From the NCBI RefSeq assembly GCF_029222705.1, contig NZ_JARGZF010000001.1, positions 492,437-556,436 of the forward strand: a DNA stretch of 64,000 nucleotides, given 5' to 3'. The first letter of the stretch is position 1; each line of letters starts with the position of its first letter. This DNA is from Knoellia sp. p5-6-4. Its GTDB lineage: Bacteria; Actinomycetota; Actinomycetes; Actinomycetales; Dermatophilaceae. Below the pieces are notes generated by a model. The model was not told where the DNA came from and made no database searches. It saw only the letters and a program-made list of their open reading frames with translations. The position numbers and the translations under genes were made by a program. Of this stretch, positions 7,714 to 16,893 are shown in pieces.

Positions 7714-8178
7714 TCACCCAATGATTCGCCGCAGGAGGACCTCGCCCTCGGGGTCGAGCTCTCCTGTCGGCACGAATCCGAGTCGGGCGTAGAAGCCGGC
7801 TGGACCCCCGTCGCCGGGCACATGGCTGGTGAGCAGCTCGGCGCCACCGTGATCGCGCACCAGCTCCACGACCTGTCGCACGACCTCCTGGCCGTAACCC
7901 TTGCCCTGGTGCCGGTGGTCGATGAGCAGCTTCCAGAGGAACCAGGGGCCGTTGATCTCGGGCGGCTGGGGCTCGACGTCCCAGCTCAGCATGACGAACC
8001 CGACCGGCTGTTCGTCGGCGTAGACGGCTCGGAACCAGGGGTTCCCGTGCGGGTTCGCATCGGCTTCCGCCAGCGAGTCGGCCACCGTGGAGACGAACCG
8101 TTCCTGATCGGGAGAGGTGCGCAGCGCGAGGACGGACTCGGCGTTGTCCTCGGTGATCTCCCGCAAGGTGATCGTCAC
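7714..8178 (-). CDS. GNAT-family N-acetyltransferase
   Basis: 154 residues from the GTG at 8178, where the conserved part begins (ITLREITEDNAESVLAL). Motif A is clear: FLWKLLIDHRHQGKGYGQEV with the Q/RxxGxG/A acetyl-CoA loop, and the C-terminal AGFYARLGFVPTGELD segment is the usual GNAT motif B. The pattern LREITEDN..L.....Q..FV resembles spermine/spermidine acetyltransferases (SpeG/Bltd-like), but the substrate is not certain. Longer upstream open sequence lacks similarity. The 235 bp on its downstream side (7479-7713) hold no gene I can support. Confidence 0.82.
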   Translation of the reverse strand: MTITLREITEDNAESVLALRTSPDQERFVSTVADSLAEADANPHGNPWFRAVYADEQPVGFVMLSWDVEPQPPEINGPWFLWKLLIDHRHQGKGYGQEVVRQVVELVRDHGGAELLTSHVPGDGGPAGFYARLGFVPTGELDPEGEVLLRRIIG

Positions 8179-8288
8179 GGAAACACAATAGGGCGGGCGA
8201 CCTGCTGGTTCGGCCCGATTCCGCGTGCCCGCTGGTCTGTGACCTTCGGGGTTCTCCTCAGGCCCGGAAGGACACTGGCGCGCGCGGA

Positions 8289-8951
8289 CTAGTGCCGGCG
8301 GTATACCTCTAGGCGGCGCCAGGCGGACGGCACCAGCGTGAGCGCCAGCAGCCCAACGCCGCTGGCTCCGATGCCGGCTGAGATCTCGACGTCGCCTGAG
8401 GTCGTCCACCGGGCGACGTCGCGGGGCGTCATCGCATCGACGTTGCGTCCGACGCGGTAGACGACCTGCAACGGTGGCCGGTAGCTGGTGGCCGCCGTGG
8501 GCTCCTGCCACCCGGAGAACCACAGTCGGCCGTGCAGAGTCGGGTCCAGCTCGAACGCATGCAGCCCATACAGGTCAACCCACACACCGTCCGCCACGCC
8601 CGCGATGCGCACCTGGACCCGGTCAACCTCATGCCACCCGCCGCCCTTGGCTCGCCGGTGGTGGACGTGCACGCGGACGTCCGAGACGGTCACCGTCTGC
8701 CCCGAGGCTGCGAGCGCGAGAGCACGGCGATGATCGGCCCAGTCGAAGGGCAGCGAGATGAGGCCGAAGGCAATGGCGATGGTGGCGAAGACGCGCAGCG
8801 ATCCGGTGCGACCGCTGATGCGCTTCCCCTGTCGAGCTCTCGGACGGCTGCCGTCTCCTCCCGTCAGCCCCAGGCGTCGACGCTGCTCATGGGTCGGCCG
8901 GTGCTCACGCCGCCCTGCGCGCCGCTCCTGACCCGGCCGTGGCTTCTTCAC
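8289..8951 (-). CDS. DUF3592-like membrane protein
   Basis: 220 residues from the GTG at 8951, which has GGAGG five bases upstream. The first 50 residues are very basic (Arg-rich); a hydrophobic helix follows (VFATIAIAFGLISLPF), then an extracytoplasmic beta-rich region of about 110 residues, and a second helix near the C-terminus (ASGVGLLALTLVPSAW). This two-helix layout with an intervening small beta domain resembles DUF3592 proteins, but similarity is weak. It ends 110 bp from the GNAT start and follows the peptidase gene on the same strand with a 19-bp gap, suggesting co-transcription with it. Confidence 0.55.
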   Translation of the reverse strand: MKKPRPGQERRAGRREHRPTHEQRRRLGLTGGDGSRPRARQGKRISGRTGSLRVFATIAIAFGLISLPFDWADHRRALALAASGQTVTVSDVRVHVHHRRAKGGGWHEVDRVQVRIAGVADGVWVDLYGLHAFELDPTLHGRLWFSGWQEPTAATSYRPPLQVVYRVGRNVDAMTPRDVARWTTSGDVEISAGIGASGVGLLALTLVPSAWRRLEVYRRH

Positions 8952-8970
8952 GCGACCTCCACTCCAGGGC

Positions 8971-10488
8971 TCATTCGCTGCAGCCGCGTTCGGCGGGGCG
9001 GGTGTCCCCATCGACCAGGAAGCGCGTGACGGCTGAGTCAACGCACCCGTCGCCCTGGAAGGCTGCGGTGTGCCCGAACAAGCCGGTGCGCAGGTGCACC
9101 GCACCGGGCATCAGCGCGGTGAGACGGTCGGCCGCCGCCTCCGGGGTGGCGGGGTCAGGGCTGTTGCTGAGCACGAGCGCATCCACGCGTCCCGGCAGAC
9201 GGTTCGACGGCGCGTTGCGGGGCGGCACCGACCAGTCCTCGCACGCCACCGCGTCAGCCGCGAGCAGCTTCCCGAAGGCCGCGGAAGTCGCCTCGATCTT
9301 GACCCGATCACCCTCGCTCACGGCCTCACGCGGTTCGTCCAGGCACTGCGTGCCGGCCGCAGCGCCATTGACAGCAACCGTGTTCACCACTGGCCCGGAG
9401 CCGGCGAGCTCGTCGAACACCTCGACGAACGGTGCCGGGTCCCCCTCGCGCAGTGCGACCAGCACGTCGTCGAACTCGTAGGCATATCCGGGGTGGTAGA
9501 GCGCCCGGAGCATCGTGCCGGTGAGGAGGTCCTCGTCGACCTCGGCCAGCACGTCATGTGACTCGACGGGGACGGGGTTGGCATCGAGGCGGTCCTGCAG
9601 CTCGACGATGGAGGACAGCACCTCCTCCTCGGTGTCTCCCAGCCCGCACCCGCCTTCGACGCAGTCGGCGGCAACCTCCCACAGCGCGTCCTGCGCGGTC
9701 CGGGCCCGTGCCAACGCACTGTCCGCTGGCGCCACCCCCGGTGCCACCGCGCCGTCAAGTACCAGCCGCTCGACCCGCTGCGGGAACAGGCGCGCGTAGT
9801 GGTAACCGAGCAGGCTGCCGTACGAGTAGCCGAGCACGTTGAGCTTGGGCACCTTCAGCGCCGAACGGAACAGGTCCACGTCGCGGGCGAAGTCCTCGGT
9901 GGCGAGGTGACCGATCAAGCTGGGCTGCCGCTGTGCGCACGACTGCCCGAGCTGCCGCCTTGCCGCTCGCAGGGCCTGCCGTTCCTCGTCGGTGTCCGGG
10001 GCCAGGTCCAGGGCGTCCATCGCCTGCGTCGAGTCACCGCCCAGACAGCTCAACGAGCCGGACTCCCCCACCGCCCGCGGGTCCATCACCACGACGTCGA
10101 AGGCGGCCCGGACCACCTCCGGCAGGTCCTCAGCGAAGGGACGGGCGAAGGCGGTGGCCGGCTCCCCGGGCCCGCCCGGGTTGACGAAGAGCACCCCGGA
10201 CGCCTTGCCACTACTGGCCGGCACCCGCAGCACGGCCAACTGCTGCTCGCCCTTCTGCGGGTCGGCAAAGTCGGTCGGCACCCGCAGGTAGGCGCACTGC
10301 GGCTCGCCGGGCTTGGCCTCCCCCGCCTGGAACGACTGCCCGTCGCCGCAGCCGCGCCAGGCGAGCGCTTGACCGGAGAACCCCGCGAGGTCGGGCTCGG
10401 CGGCAGGTCTGATGTCGCGCGCGTCGGGGCAACCGGCAGCGAAGGCAGCCACGATCAGGAGGCCGGCCCACGCCTTCCGAGCCACCAC
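8971..10488 (-). CDS. secreted alpha/beta-hydrolase, S33 tripeptidyl-aminopeptidase type lipoprotein
   Basis: 505 residues from a GTG at 10488 (GTG at 10485 is equally possible) behind GGGACGGGGG. A lipoprotein signal opens it (AGLLIVAAFAAGC, Cys at about 19). The alpha/beta-hydrolase core has the oxyanion HGGPG-like NPGGPGEP, DVVVMDPRAVGESG, and the nucleophile elbow LGYSYGSLLGYHYA (GxSxG, Ser). The C-terminal TAP-like domain carries VLSNSPDPATP (catalytic Asp) and LFGHTAAF (catalytic His). The family cleaves N-terminal tri- or dipeptides or acts as a proline-iminopeptidase; it acts outside the membrane. Length about 500 fits the Streptomyces SlpD/Tap relatives. Confidence 0.85.
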   Translation of the reverse strand: MVARKAWAGLLIVAAFAAGCPDARDIRPAAEPDLAGFSGQALAWRGCGDGQSFQAGEAKPGEPQCAYLRVPTDFADPQKGEQQLAVLRVPASSGKASGVLFVNPGGPGEPATAFARPFAEDLPEVVRAAFDVVVMDPRAVGESGSLSCLGGDSTQAMDALDLAPDTDEERQALRAARRQLGQSCAQRQPSLIGHLATEDFARDVDLFRSALKVPKLNVLGYSYGSLLGYHYARLFPQRVERLVLDGAVAPGVAPADSALARARTAQDALWEVAADCVEGGCGLGDTEEEVLSSIVELQDRLDANPVPVESHDVLAEVDEDLLTGTMLRALYHPGYAYEFDDVLVALREGDPAPFVEVFDELAGSGPVVNTVAVNGAAAGTQCLDEPREAVSEGDRVKIEATSAAFGKLLAADAVACEDWSVPPRNAPSNRLPGRVDALVLSNSPDPATPEAAADRLTALMPGAVHLRTGLFGHTAAFQGDGCVDSAVTRFLVDGDTRPAERGCSE

Positions 10489-10592
10489 ATCCCCCGTCCC
10501 GGTTGTGGACCAACCGCCGCTGGAGTGTAGGCGCTGCGTGCCGCCGCCCATGCGCGACGCACGTGCCCACTCGCCGCCACGTGCGGGACGCA

Positions 10593-11975
10593 TCAGTTGT
10601 TGAGCGCGGCGGCGATGGCGAGCGCCTTGCGGCGCGCCTGGTCGTCCGTCAGCCCGAGCATGGTGGTGGAGACCACGACGTGGGTGTCGGCCGACGCCCT
10701 GACGTGTCCCTTCGCTGTCGCGATGGGCTGCCCCGTCGCCACCCACAGGGCGGTCGCGGGCTTGAAGCTCGAGTCGTATGCCGTGCCGTAGACGACGCGT
10801 CGCTGCTTCTCCGATGTCACGAGCTGGCTGTCCCACCTCTTGTGGTCAGCGCTCATTCGGATGCCCACGAGGACGGTGGACGCGTCGTCCAGTCGCGTCC
10901 CCCAGGCGCATCCGCTGCTGACCATCACCGGCTGGACTCTGCGGCCGAGTACCTTGGCGACCTCCGCACCGGTCGCCCGGGCACAGTCCGTCGGTGCGAG
11001 GGCCGGCACCACCGGCTTCGGCTTCGGCGGGGCCTTCGCGGGCGCCTTCGTCGGCGAGGCCTTCGCAGTCGTGGGCGGCTTTGCCTTCGCTGCGCTGGAC
11101 GGCTTGGCGGATGGAGCCAATGGAGTAGGAGCCACGGTGGTGGGAGCCGCGTTCGGCTCGCCGACTTCGGTCAGCGAGGTGAACAAGGCAGTCAGGAGCA
11201 CCGGCATCACCGTGACGAGGAACCATAGGCTCCCCAGCATCATGACCAGGCCGACGAGGGCCCGCAGCAACCGGCCCGCGAAGGAGCGCTGCGCACCGCC
11301 ACGAGGAGTGGACGGACGACGCTGCCGACGCGTCGCGTGCTTGACGGGCTTCTGCCGTGCGGCCGCCTGGCCCATCGCTGCCAGCAGCGCCGGATCGGTG
11401 GTCGTCGAGGGGAAGTCGGTCATGGCACGGGTCACGACCCGTCCGGCCGTCTCGCGGTCCAGCACGTAGGGCTGGGCGTTCAGCCAGTCCACGAGCTTGG
11501 AGACCGGCACGACCCAAACTCCCTGCAGCATCTGATGCTCGCCGAACTCTGCCTCGTGGGCTCCGGCGAGGCAGAGCACCGGAGTGACCGGCCGGCCGCT
11601 CTCGACCGCCATGTAGGCGGCCATGCCGTGCACCTTCTTCAGCTCGGCGGCGAGGTTGAGCGAGACGCGGTCCCCAGCCTGCACGGTGTGCTGGAACAGC
11701 CCGCCCTCCCACGCCATGACCCGTCCCGCACGGTTCTTCGCGTCGACCAGGAACATGCCGCCCGGCCCGATGACCACGTGGTCGAGGTTCGCCTCCGACT
11801 GCCCCGGCCGCAGCAGCCGGTCGTGCAGCACCGTCCACGCCTCACGCAGGTTCGACAGCTCGGCGGCCACGCGCCGCTCACCCTCGGCGCCGGCCGCCCA
11901 CGCACCCGCAGCCGAGTCCGAAGACGCACCGAGCTCCTCGGCCTTGCGTTCGGCGCTTCCTCCCCCGACAGCCAT
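10593..11975 (-). CDS. NERD-domain membrane protein
   Basis: 460 residues from the ATG at 11975. An N-terminal NERD (nuclease-related) domain spans about residues 20-170: GAEGERRVAAEL, then LDHVVIGPGGMFLVDAKN, the PD-(D/E)xK-like core with D and DxK. Around residue 235-260 one transmembrane helix follows (LVGLVMMLGSLWFLVTVM), then an Ala/Pro/Lys/Thr-rich linker and a C-terminal DUF3558-like extracytoplasmic domain (DCARATGAEVAKVLGRRVQP, one CAW cysteine pair). Coupling a cytoplasmic nuclease-like domain to an exported sensor-like domain is unusual. NERD proteins are suspected of DNA processing; function here unknown. It is divergent from the McrA relic. Confidence 0.75.
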   Translation of the reverse strand: MAVGGGSAERKAEELGASSDSAAGAWAAGAEGERRVAAELSNLREAWTVLHDRLLRPGQSEANLDHVVIGPGGMFLVDAKNRAGRVMAWEGGLFQHTVQAGDRVSLNLAAELKKVHGMAAYMAVESGRPVTPVLCLAGAHEAEFGEHQMLQGVWVVPVSKLVDWLNAQPYVLDRETAGRVVTRAMTDFPSTTTDPALLAAMGQAAARQKPVKHATRRQRRPSTPRGGAQRSFAGRLLRALVGLVMMLGSLWFLVTVMPVLLTALFTSLTEVGEPNAAPTTVAPTPLAPSAKPSSAAKAKPPTTAKASPTKAPAKAPPKPKPVVPALAPTDCARATGAEVAKVLGRRVQPVMVSSGCAWGTRLDDASTVLVGIRMSADHKRWDSQLVTSEKQRRVVYGTAYDSSFKPATALWVATGQPIATAKGHVRASADTHVVVSTTMLGLTDDQARRKALAIAAALNN

Positions 11976-12087
11976 GACGGCCAACCCCTCTCAAAGCGAA
12001 CGACTGATGCTAGGAAGACGCCGGGTCGGCACGCAGGCGATCAGGCCGACAATGCGACAAACCTGACCAAAGGTCTGACCGCTGCCC

Positions 12088-12093
12088 TACTCT
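12088..12093 (+). promoter_or_regulatory. -10 box TACTCT of the McrA relic
   Basis: TACTCT ends exactly 6 nt before the GTG at 12100, the same geometry seen for several other leaderless genes in this window. The promoter therefore looks intact although the gene is broken. Confidence 0.45.
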
Positions 12094-12099
12094 GCCGCC

Positions 12100-13004
12100 G
12101 TGGAGCGACCCTCTATGAGCCCGCTGGAGCAGGCGCTGGAGCGCCTGACGTCGCTGCGCCAGTACCAGCACCACGGGAAGCGCGTGCCGCACAAGCCGCT
12201 GCTCGTGCTGCTCGCGCTCGGGCAGCTCGAGGCCACCGGCTCGAGCGCGGTCACCTGAGAGCAGGCCCAGACGCGCTTGGCCGATCTCATCCGCGAGTTC
12301 GGACCGCAGACCAAAACCGGCGCCAAGCAGTCAGCCGCCTACCCGTTCACCCGGCTGCGCTCCGACGGTGTCTGGGCGCTCGACGCAGATGTGCCCAACG
12401 ATGTCGTGGGTGACCTCGACCGGGCCCAGCCGACCGGACGCCTCGACTCAGCGCTCGAGGCCCAGCTGCGGGATGCGACGACCCGCGCCGCCGTGGCCAG
12501 GACCCTGGTCGAGGCACACTTCCCGGACACGGTGGCGCCCGACGTCCTCATCGCCGCGGGCCTCGATGCCGACGCCGTCCTTCATGGCGGGACGCTCCTC
12601 GGCGCAGCAACACCCCAACGACAGCGGAGTTGGCGCTGGTCCTGGAGATCCTCAATGCCTGGGACGAGAGCTGCGCCTTCTGCGGCTACGACGGGCGGCT
12701 CGGCTCCACTCCGGTGGGTCTCGAGGCCGCCCACGTCCGCTGGTTCAACCTCGGCGGACCCGACGACCTCGACAACGGGCTCGCGCTCTGCTCGTTGCAC
12801 CACAAGCTCTTCGACCGTGGCGCGCTGGGCCTGTCCCCCGAACTCACCATCGTGGTATCCCCCGGCTTCACCGCCCGCACCGAGGCGAGCAAGCGGGTCT
12901 ACGACCTGCACGGCCGCGAGCTGCAGCCACGCCCGGGAGCGGCAACTCCGGCGGAGCACCACCGCGCCTGGCACGAGGACCAGGTCTTCAAGTCCGCTGC
13001 GTAG
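12100..13004 (+). pseudogene. ScoMcrA-type HNH restriction nuclease, nonsense plus frameshift
   Basis: The N-terminal frame from GTG 12100 (or ATG 12115) reads LEQALERLTSLRQYQHHGKR then HKPLLVLLALGQLEATGSS, as in phosphorothioate-binding (SBD) domains of SprMcrA/ScoMcrA. A TGA at 12256-12258 interrupts it in the position where homologues have Trp (S-A-V-T-stop-E-Q-A); the same frame then continues (ADLIREFGPQTKT, AYPFTRLRSDGVWALD). Between about 12570 and 12605 the homology moves to the -1 frame, where a complete HNH unit follows (CAFCGYDGRLG, LEAAHVRWFNLGG, NGLALCSLHHKLFDRG). Two independent lesions make this a dead gene. Intact relatives are type IV enzymes cutting phosphorothioated or methylated DNA. 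Confidence 0.8.
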
Positions 13005-13007
13005 GAG

Positions 13008-13802
13008 TCATGCCTGGCCGTCGCGGTTGACCCGCCGGCTCGACGGATGCCCGGGCGGCGGCGGGGCGACGATGTATCCGGAGCGAACATCGCCGTAGAC
13101 GCGCAGCGCGTCGCGACGGTTGCCCCACAGCCACGCCAGATGCGCGCAGACGATGGCGTCGATCTCGTCCTCGATCCGCTCGAGGTCCGCCTTGCGCGCC
13201 GGTGCTGCCGCGATGGCGCGCAGCTGCGCCCACCGGCCGTTCCGCTGGAGCTTCAGCTCGGGCAGGTGACGCTCCATCGAGTCCAGCAGCACCTCGTATG
13301 CCGCCTGGAGGCTGGCGAGGTCGCGCCCTCTCTTGCCCTTGTAGGGCAGCGTGTAGGGCAGCGAGAACAGGCCGACCATGGCCGGGTGCGGGTAGACCTC
13401 GATGCAGCCGGGGGCTCCGGGACGACCCGCCTGGGCAGGGTCGGTGCTCCAGTGGAGGGCAGCTGCCAGCATCGCCGCGCGCGGCGGGTCGAAGTGCGGG
13501 TTCGAGGTGTTCGCGGGATAGGCGCCGGCGCCATACCTGCCGAAGACGGCACCGATCTCGCGCTCACACGGCCGCTGGCCGGTCGGGTTGGCGACGATGA
13601 GTGGAGCGTCCACGGCCACCGTGGCCAGTGCATCGGCATACGGAGCGAGGAAGTCCCGGATCTCGGCGTCGGTGTGCACCGAGGCAGACGCCATCAAGGA
13701 ACCGCCCGCGGAGACGACGGCCAGACCGGTGCGGGCGCGCCGCCCCCACGCCAGGTCGATGCCCGCGAACAACGGGGCGGCCGAAGTCGCCGAGGGAAGC
13801 AC
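13008..13802 (-). CDS. DUF429 family protein (predicted RNase H-like fold)
   Basis: 264 residues; GTG at 13802 sits 7 nt behind CATACT, a plausible -10 for a leaderless message. The FAGIDLAWG start, VAVDAPLIVANPTGQRPCER, EVYPHPAMVGLF and the terminal DEIDAIVCAHLAWLWG are the DUF429 landmarks, carrying the acidic residues (D, D, E, D) expected of an RNase H-like nuclease fold. Function is undetermined for the family. It converges on the McrA relic with only 3 bp between the two stops. Confidence 0.8.
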   Translation of the reverse strand: MLPSATSAAPLFAGIDLAWGRRARTGLAVVSAGGSLMASASVHTDAEIRDFLAPYADALATVAVDAPLIVANPTGQRPCEREIGAVFGRYGAGAYPANTSNPHFDPPRAAMLAAALHWSTDPAQAGRPGAPGCIEVYPHPAMVGLFSLPYTLPYKGKRGRDLASLQAAYEVLLDSMERHLPELKLQRNGRWAQLRAIAAAPARKADLERIEDEIDAIVCAHLAWLWGNRRDALRVYGDVRSGYIVAPPPPGHPSSRRVNRDGQA

Positions 13803-13890
13803 GTGCCGAAGTATGCCGCGCGGCGGCGAGCAGGCCTGCGCTGGGCGGCGTCACAGTTGTGCCGCGACGCCGCCCCGATGCTTGGGCGCC

Positions 13891-16800
13891 CTAGTAGCCC
13901 AGCACCTTGTAGGTGACGACCAGTCGGACCTGGCCGATGTCGTAGTCGTTCAACTCGTAGGTGTTCGGCAGGTACAGCGACGCCTCGACCACACGTCCGG
14001 AGCTGACCAACCCGGAGGGCGACACCGTCCCAATGGTGCGCCAGGCGTTGGAGGTCCCAGTGCTGATCTCCTTGGTGTAGCTGTAGGTGTCCGTCCCCCA
14101 CTTGGTGAAGCCGGCGCCCAGCTTGGAGGGGTACAGCGAGTTGCCGTACGTGTCCAGGCGGAGGGAGCTGTAGCTGTAGGCCGCCGGCAGGGTGAAGCGG
14201 TACGCGGCGGCCGCGATCTCTCCGTCGTAGTAGCAGGTGTTGGCCAGCCACAGGCCGTTCGGGTAGAAGTCCGAGCTCCAGGGGTCGGCGTCGGCGCAGG
14301 AGGTGTCACTGCCACCGGCCCACTCGTAGTCGGCGCCGTACCTGGCCAGCGTCGCCGTCTTGGTGACGAGCTTCTTGCTGCTCACGTACACCGGGTACCG
14401 CGAGCTGTAGCGCCGGTTCCCTGCCGTGTCCTGCGCGGTGAGCGTCCAATAGTAGGTGCCGCCGGCGACCTGGTAACCGGAGCCGGTGCGCCCGTTCCAC
14501 GAAAGGTAGGTCCGACCGGCCGACCGGAGCGCCGAGACCGAACGCACGACGGTGCCCGCGCTGTTCTTGACCGTCAGCGTCACCGTCGCCTTCTCGTTCA
14601 GCGTGAACGCCGGCGAGAAGCTGTCCTTGTAGCCGTCGGCATACGGGTAGAAGGTCGTGCCGCTCCCGCTGATGGACGACATGGTCGGGGACCCGAGGTC
14701 CACCGTGACGTTGGCCACCGCCGACCCGCGCAGGGTGGTGGTGCCCGAGGTGCGGCTGGTCACCAGCTCGAGCTTGTAGGTGCCGCTCGGTGCGCGGGTG
14801 CCGCCGTTGACGTAGCCGTTCCAGGTGTAGGTGTGCCAGCCGGCGTACTGGGTGCCCAGGTTGAGCGGGCCTCGGACGACGCTCCCCGCGGCGTTGCGCA
14901 CCTGCAGCTTCACCGCTTCGGTGTCGGGCAGGGACCACGTGGCCTTGGTGGTGTCCGAGCGCTTGTCACCGTTCGGGCTGAACACCGCCGGGGAGACAGA
15001 GGTCAGCTTCGGGTGGAGGGAGAGGTTCTTGAACGACACCGACGACGACGGGCCGCTGCAGTCGCCGGCCGTGGTGCAGCTGACCGCCTTGAGGGTGTGC
15101 GTGCCGTCGGTGAGCGCGCTCACCGGGTAGGTCATGGAGTACGGCGCCGAGGTGTCGAGACCCTTGCGCACGCCGTCGACGTAGAAGCCGACCGCACCGC
15201 CACTCGCCGTGGCCGTGAAGGTGGCGCTGCCCGACACGGTCTGGGACGCCGTCGGGGAGGTGATCACGGGGGCCGGGTTCGACAGCGTCACCGGGATGGC
15301 CTCACCTGGCGTGTTGCACAGGTCAGCCACGCTGCAGGCCGCCACGGCGACCGTGTGGGCCCCGTTGGCCAGGCCCCAGGTGGGCCAAGTGGCCCGCGCG
15401 GTGCCGTCCACCGTCGGCACGAGTCCGCCGAGCGGGGCCCCGTCGACGAGGAAGCGCACCTTGGGAGCCTGTGATGCCGCGGACAGGTCCACCACGCCGG
15501 ACACCCCGGCGCCGGTCGTCGGTGCGGTCAGGACTGGCACCGAGTCAGGTGCGACGGTGTCGAGAGCCTGCCGGAAGTCGACCTGCCCCGCGCCGAGGCC
15601 GAGGCCCGCGTAGCCGTGGGCAGAACGCGTGATGGCCGTGCGGAGGTCGGTCGCCGCGATCCCCGGCCGCAGGGACTTCAGCAGCGCAGCCTCCGCCGCC
15701 ACGATCGGCGTGGAGAAGGACGTGCCCTGTGCCAGGTCGTAGCCGCTCGCGAAGTTGCTGCTGCCCTCCGTGGGGGTCGTGCTGGTGATGGCGGTGCCCG
15801 GGGCAGCGACCGTCACCCAGCTGCCGTACTGGGAGAAGCCGGCCCGCTGGCCAGCAGCGTCCGTGGCGCCCACGGCGATGACCTGCGGGTATGCCGCCGG
15901 GTAGCTCGGCGTGGTGGTCCCGTCGTTGCCCGCGGCGGCGACCACCAGGACACCCTTGCCCACGGCGTACGCGACCGCGTCGCTCTCCATCTGGTCGGGG
16001 GTGCCGCTGCCCAGGCTCAGGTTGATCACGTCGGCGCCGTGGTCGGCGGCCCAGATGATGCCCGATGCCAGGGTGTCGGTCCAGATGTCGCCGACGGAGT
16101 CAGCGACCTTCACCGCCAGCACGCTTGCGCCCATGGAGGCGCCGGCGATGCCGATGCCGTTGTCACCGGTGGCTGCCGCGACGCCGGCGACGAAGGTCCC
16201 GTGGCCGATCGCGTCGGTCACATCGGAGCTCGTGTCCACCGCGTTGTAGCTGCCTGCGATGCGGCCGGTCAGGTCGGGGTGGTCGACGTCCACGCCGCTG
16301 TCGACCACGGCGATCCGCACGGCCGGGTCTGCTGTCTTGACGTCCCAGGCCGCCGGGGCGGTGACGGCGTCGAGGTAGGGCGCGGTGGCGGCGTAGCTCT
16401 CGTCGTTGGGCACGTAGTCGAAGGTGCGGCGGCCGACGACGTGCACGCTCTGGACGTCGCGGCGCTGGCGGAGGCGGTCTGCGACGAGGCCTGCCATGGC
16501 CTTGGGCACCTCGACCGAGACGGTGCCGATCTGGCGCAGGACCTTCTGCTGCCGTCCGCCCTGGGCCTTGGCTGCGAGCGCCACGTCATTCAGCGACGAC
16601 GAACCGGCGGACGCACCGCCACGGGCCTTGACCGCCAGCCGCACGACGTCGGAGGAGGCGGCTCGATCCGTGGAGAGCCGGCGCAGCGCGTTGTTGCGGT
16701 GGTCGCGCTTGTCTGGTGCCTTCGCCGAGTCGAGTCGCTTGGTCCGCTGCGACGCGAGCTGCTCGAGGCGCTCCTTCTTGGTGACGTCGGGCTTCCGCGA

Positions 16801-16893
16801 CGTGTCGGCGCCGAGTGCGGCCGAGGCGGCCGGCACGGCCAGACCCAGCGCGAGAACGGCAGAGATCATGGAACGTCGGCGTGCAGCCGGCAT
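13891..16893 (-). CDS. secreted S8 subtilisin-like serine protease with C-terminal beta domains
   Basis: 1000 residues from the ATG at 16893, which has AGGGGG 5 nt upstream. Signal peptide about 1-29 (MISAVLALGLAVPAASA), propeptide I9-like to about 165, then the catalytic domain with Asp198 (VVDSGVDVDHPD), His231 (GHGTFVAG), oxyanion Asn322 (AAAGNDG) and Ser391 (GTSFSTP). After about residue 445 come two Ig-like/PKD-like repeats with small disulfides (ACSVADLC, SCTTAGDC), two FlgD-Ig-like segments (VSPAVFSPNGD, WNGRTGSGYQVAGGTYYW) and a final beta domain. The enzyme would act outside the cell on proteins. The gene has no obvious operon partner. Confidence 0.9.
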   Translation of the reverse strand: MPAARRRSMISAVLALGLAVPAASAALGADTSRKPDVTKKERLEQLASQRTKRLDSAKAPDKRDHRNNALRRLSTDRAASSDVVRLAVKARGGASAGSSSLNDVALAAKAQGGRQQKVLRQIGTVSVEVPKAMAGLVADRLRQRRDVQSVHVVGRRTFDYVPNDESYAATAPYLDAVTAPAAWDVKTADPAVRIAVVDSGVDVDHPDLTGRIAGSYNAVDTSSDVTDAIGHGTFVAGVAAATGDNGIGIAGASMGASVLAVKVADSVGDIWTDTLASGIIWAADHGADVINLSLGSGTPDQMESDAVAYAVGKGVLVVAAAGNDGTTTPSYPAAYPQVIAVGATDAAGQRAGFSQYGSWVTVAAPGTAITSTTPTEGSSNFASGYDLAQGTSFSTPIVAAEAALLKSLRPGIAATDLRTAITRSAHGYAGLGLGAGQVDFRQALDTVAPDSVPVLTAPTTGAGVSGVVDLSAASQAPKVRFLVDGAPLGGLVPTVDGTARATWPTWGLANGAHTVAVAACSVADLCNTPGEAIPVTLSNPAPVITSPTASQTVSGSATFTATASGGAVGFYVDGVRKGLDTSAPYSMTYPVSALTDGTHTLKAVSCTTAGDCSGPSSSVSFKNLSLHPKLTSVSPAVFSPNGDKRSDTTKATWSLPDTEAVKLQVRNAAGSVVRGPLNLGTQYAGWHTYTWNGYVNGGTRAPSGTYKLELVTSRTSGTTTLRGSAVANVTVDLGSPTMSSISGSGTTFYPYADGYKDSFSPAFTLNEKATVTLTVKNSAGTVVRSVSALRSAGRTYLSWNGRTGSGYQVAGGTYYWTLTAQDTAGNRRYSSRYPVYVSSKKLVTKTATLARYGADYEWAGGSDTSCADADPWSSDFYPNGLWLANTCYYDGEIAAAAYRFTLPAAYSYSSLRLDTYGNSLYPSKLGAGFTKWGTDTYSYTKEISTGTSNAWRTIGTVSPSGLVSSGRVVEASLYLPNTYELNDYDIGQVRLVVTYKVLGY

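Noticed and set aside
12256-12258. TGA in the McrA-like gene as a second selenocysteine codon
   Set aside because: The organism decodes UGA as Sec, but homologues have Trp here, I see no SECIS-like hairpin just downstream, and the gene is also frameshifted.
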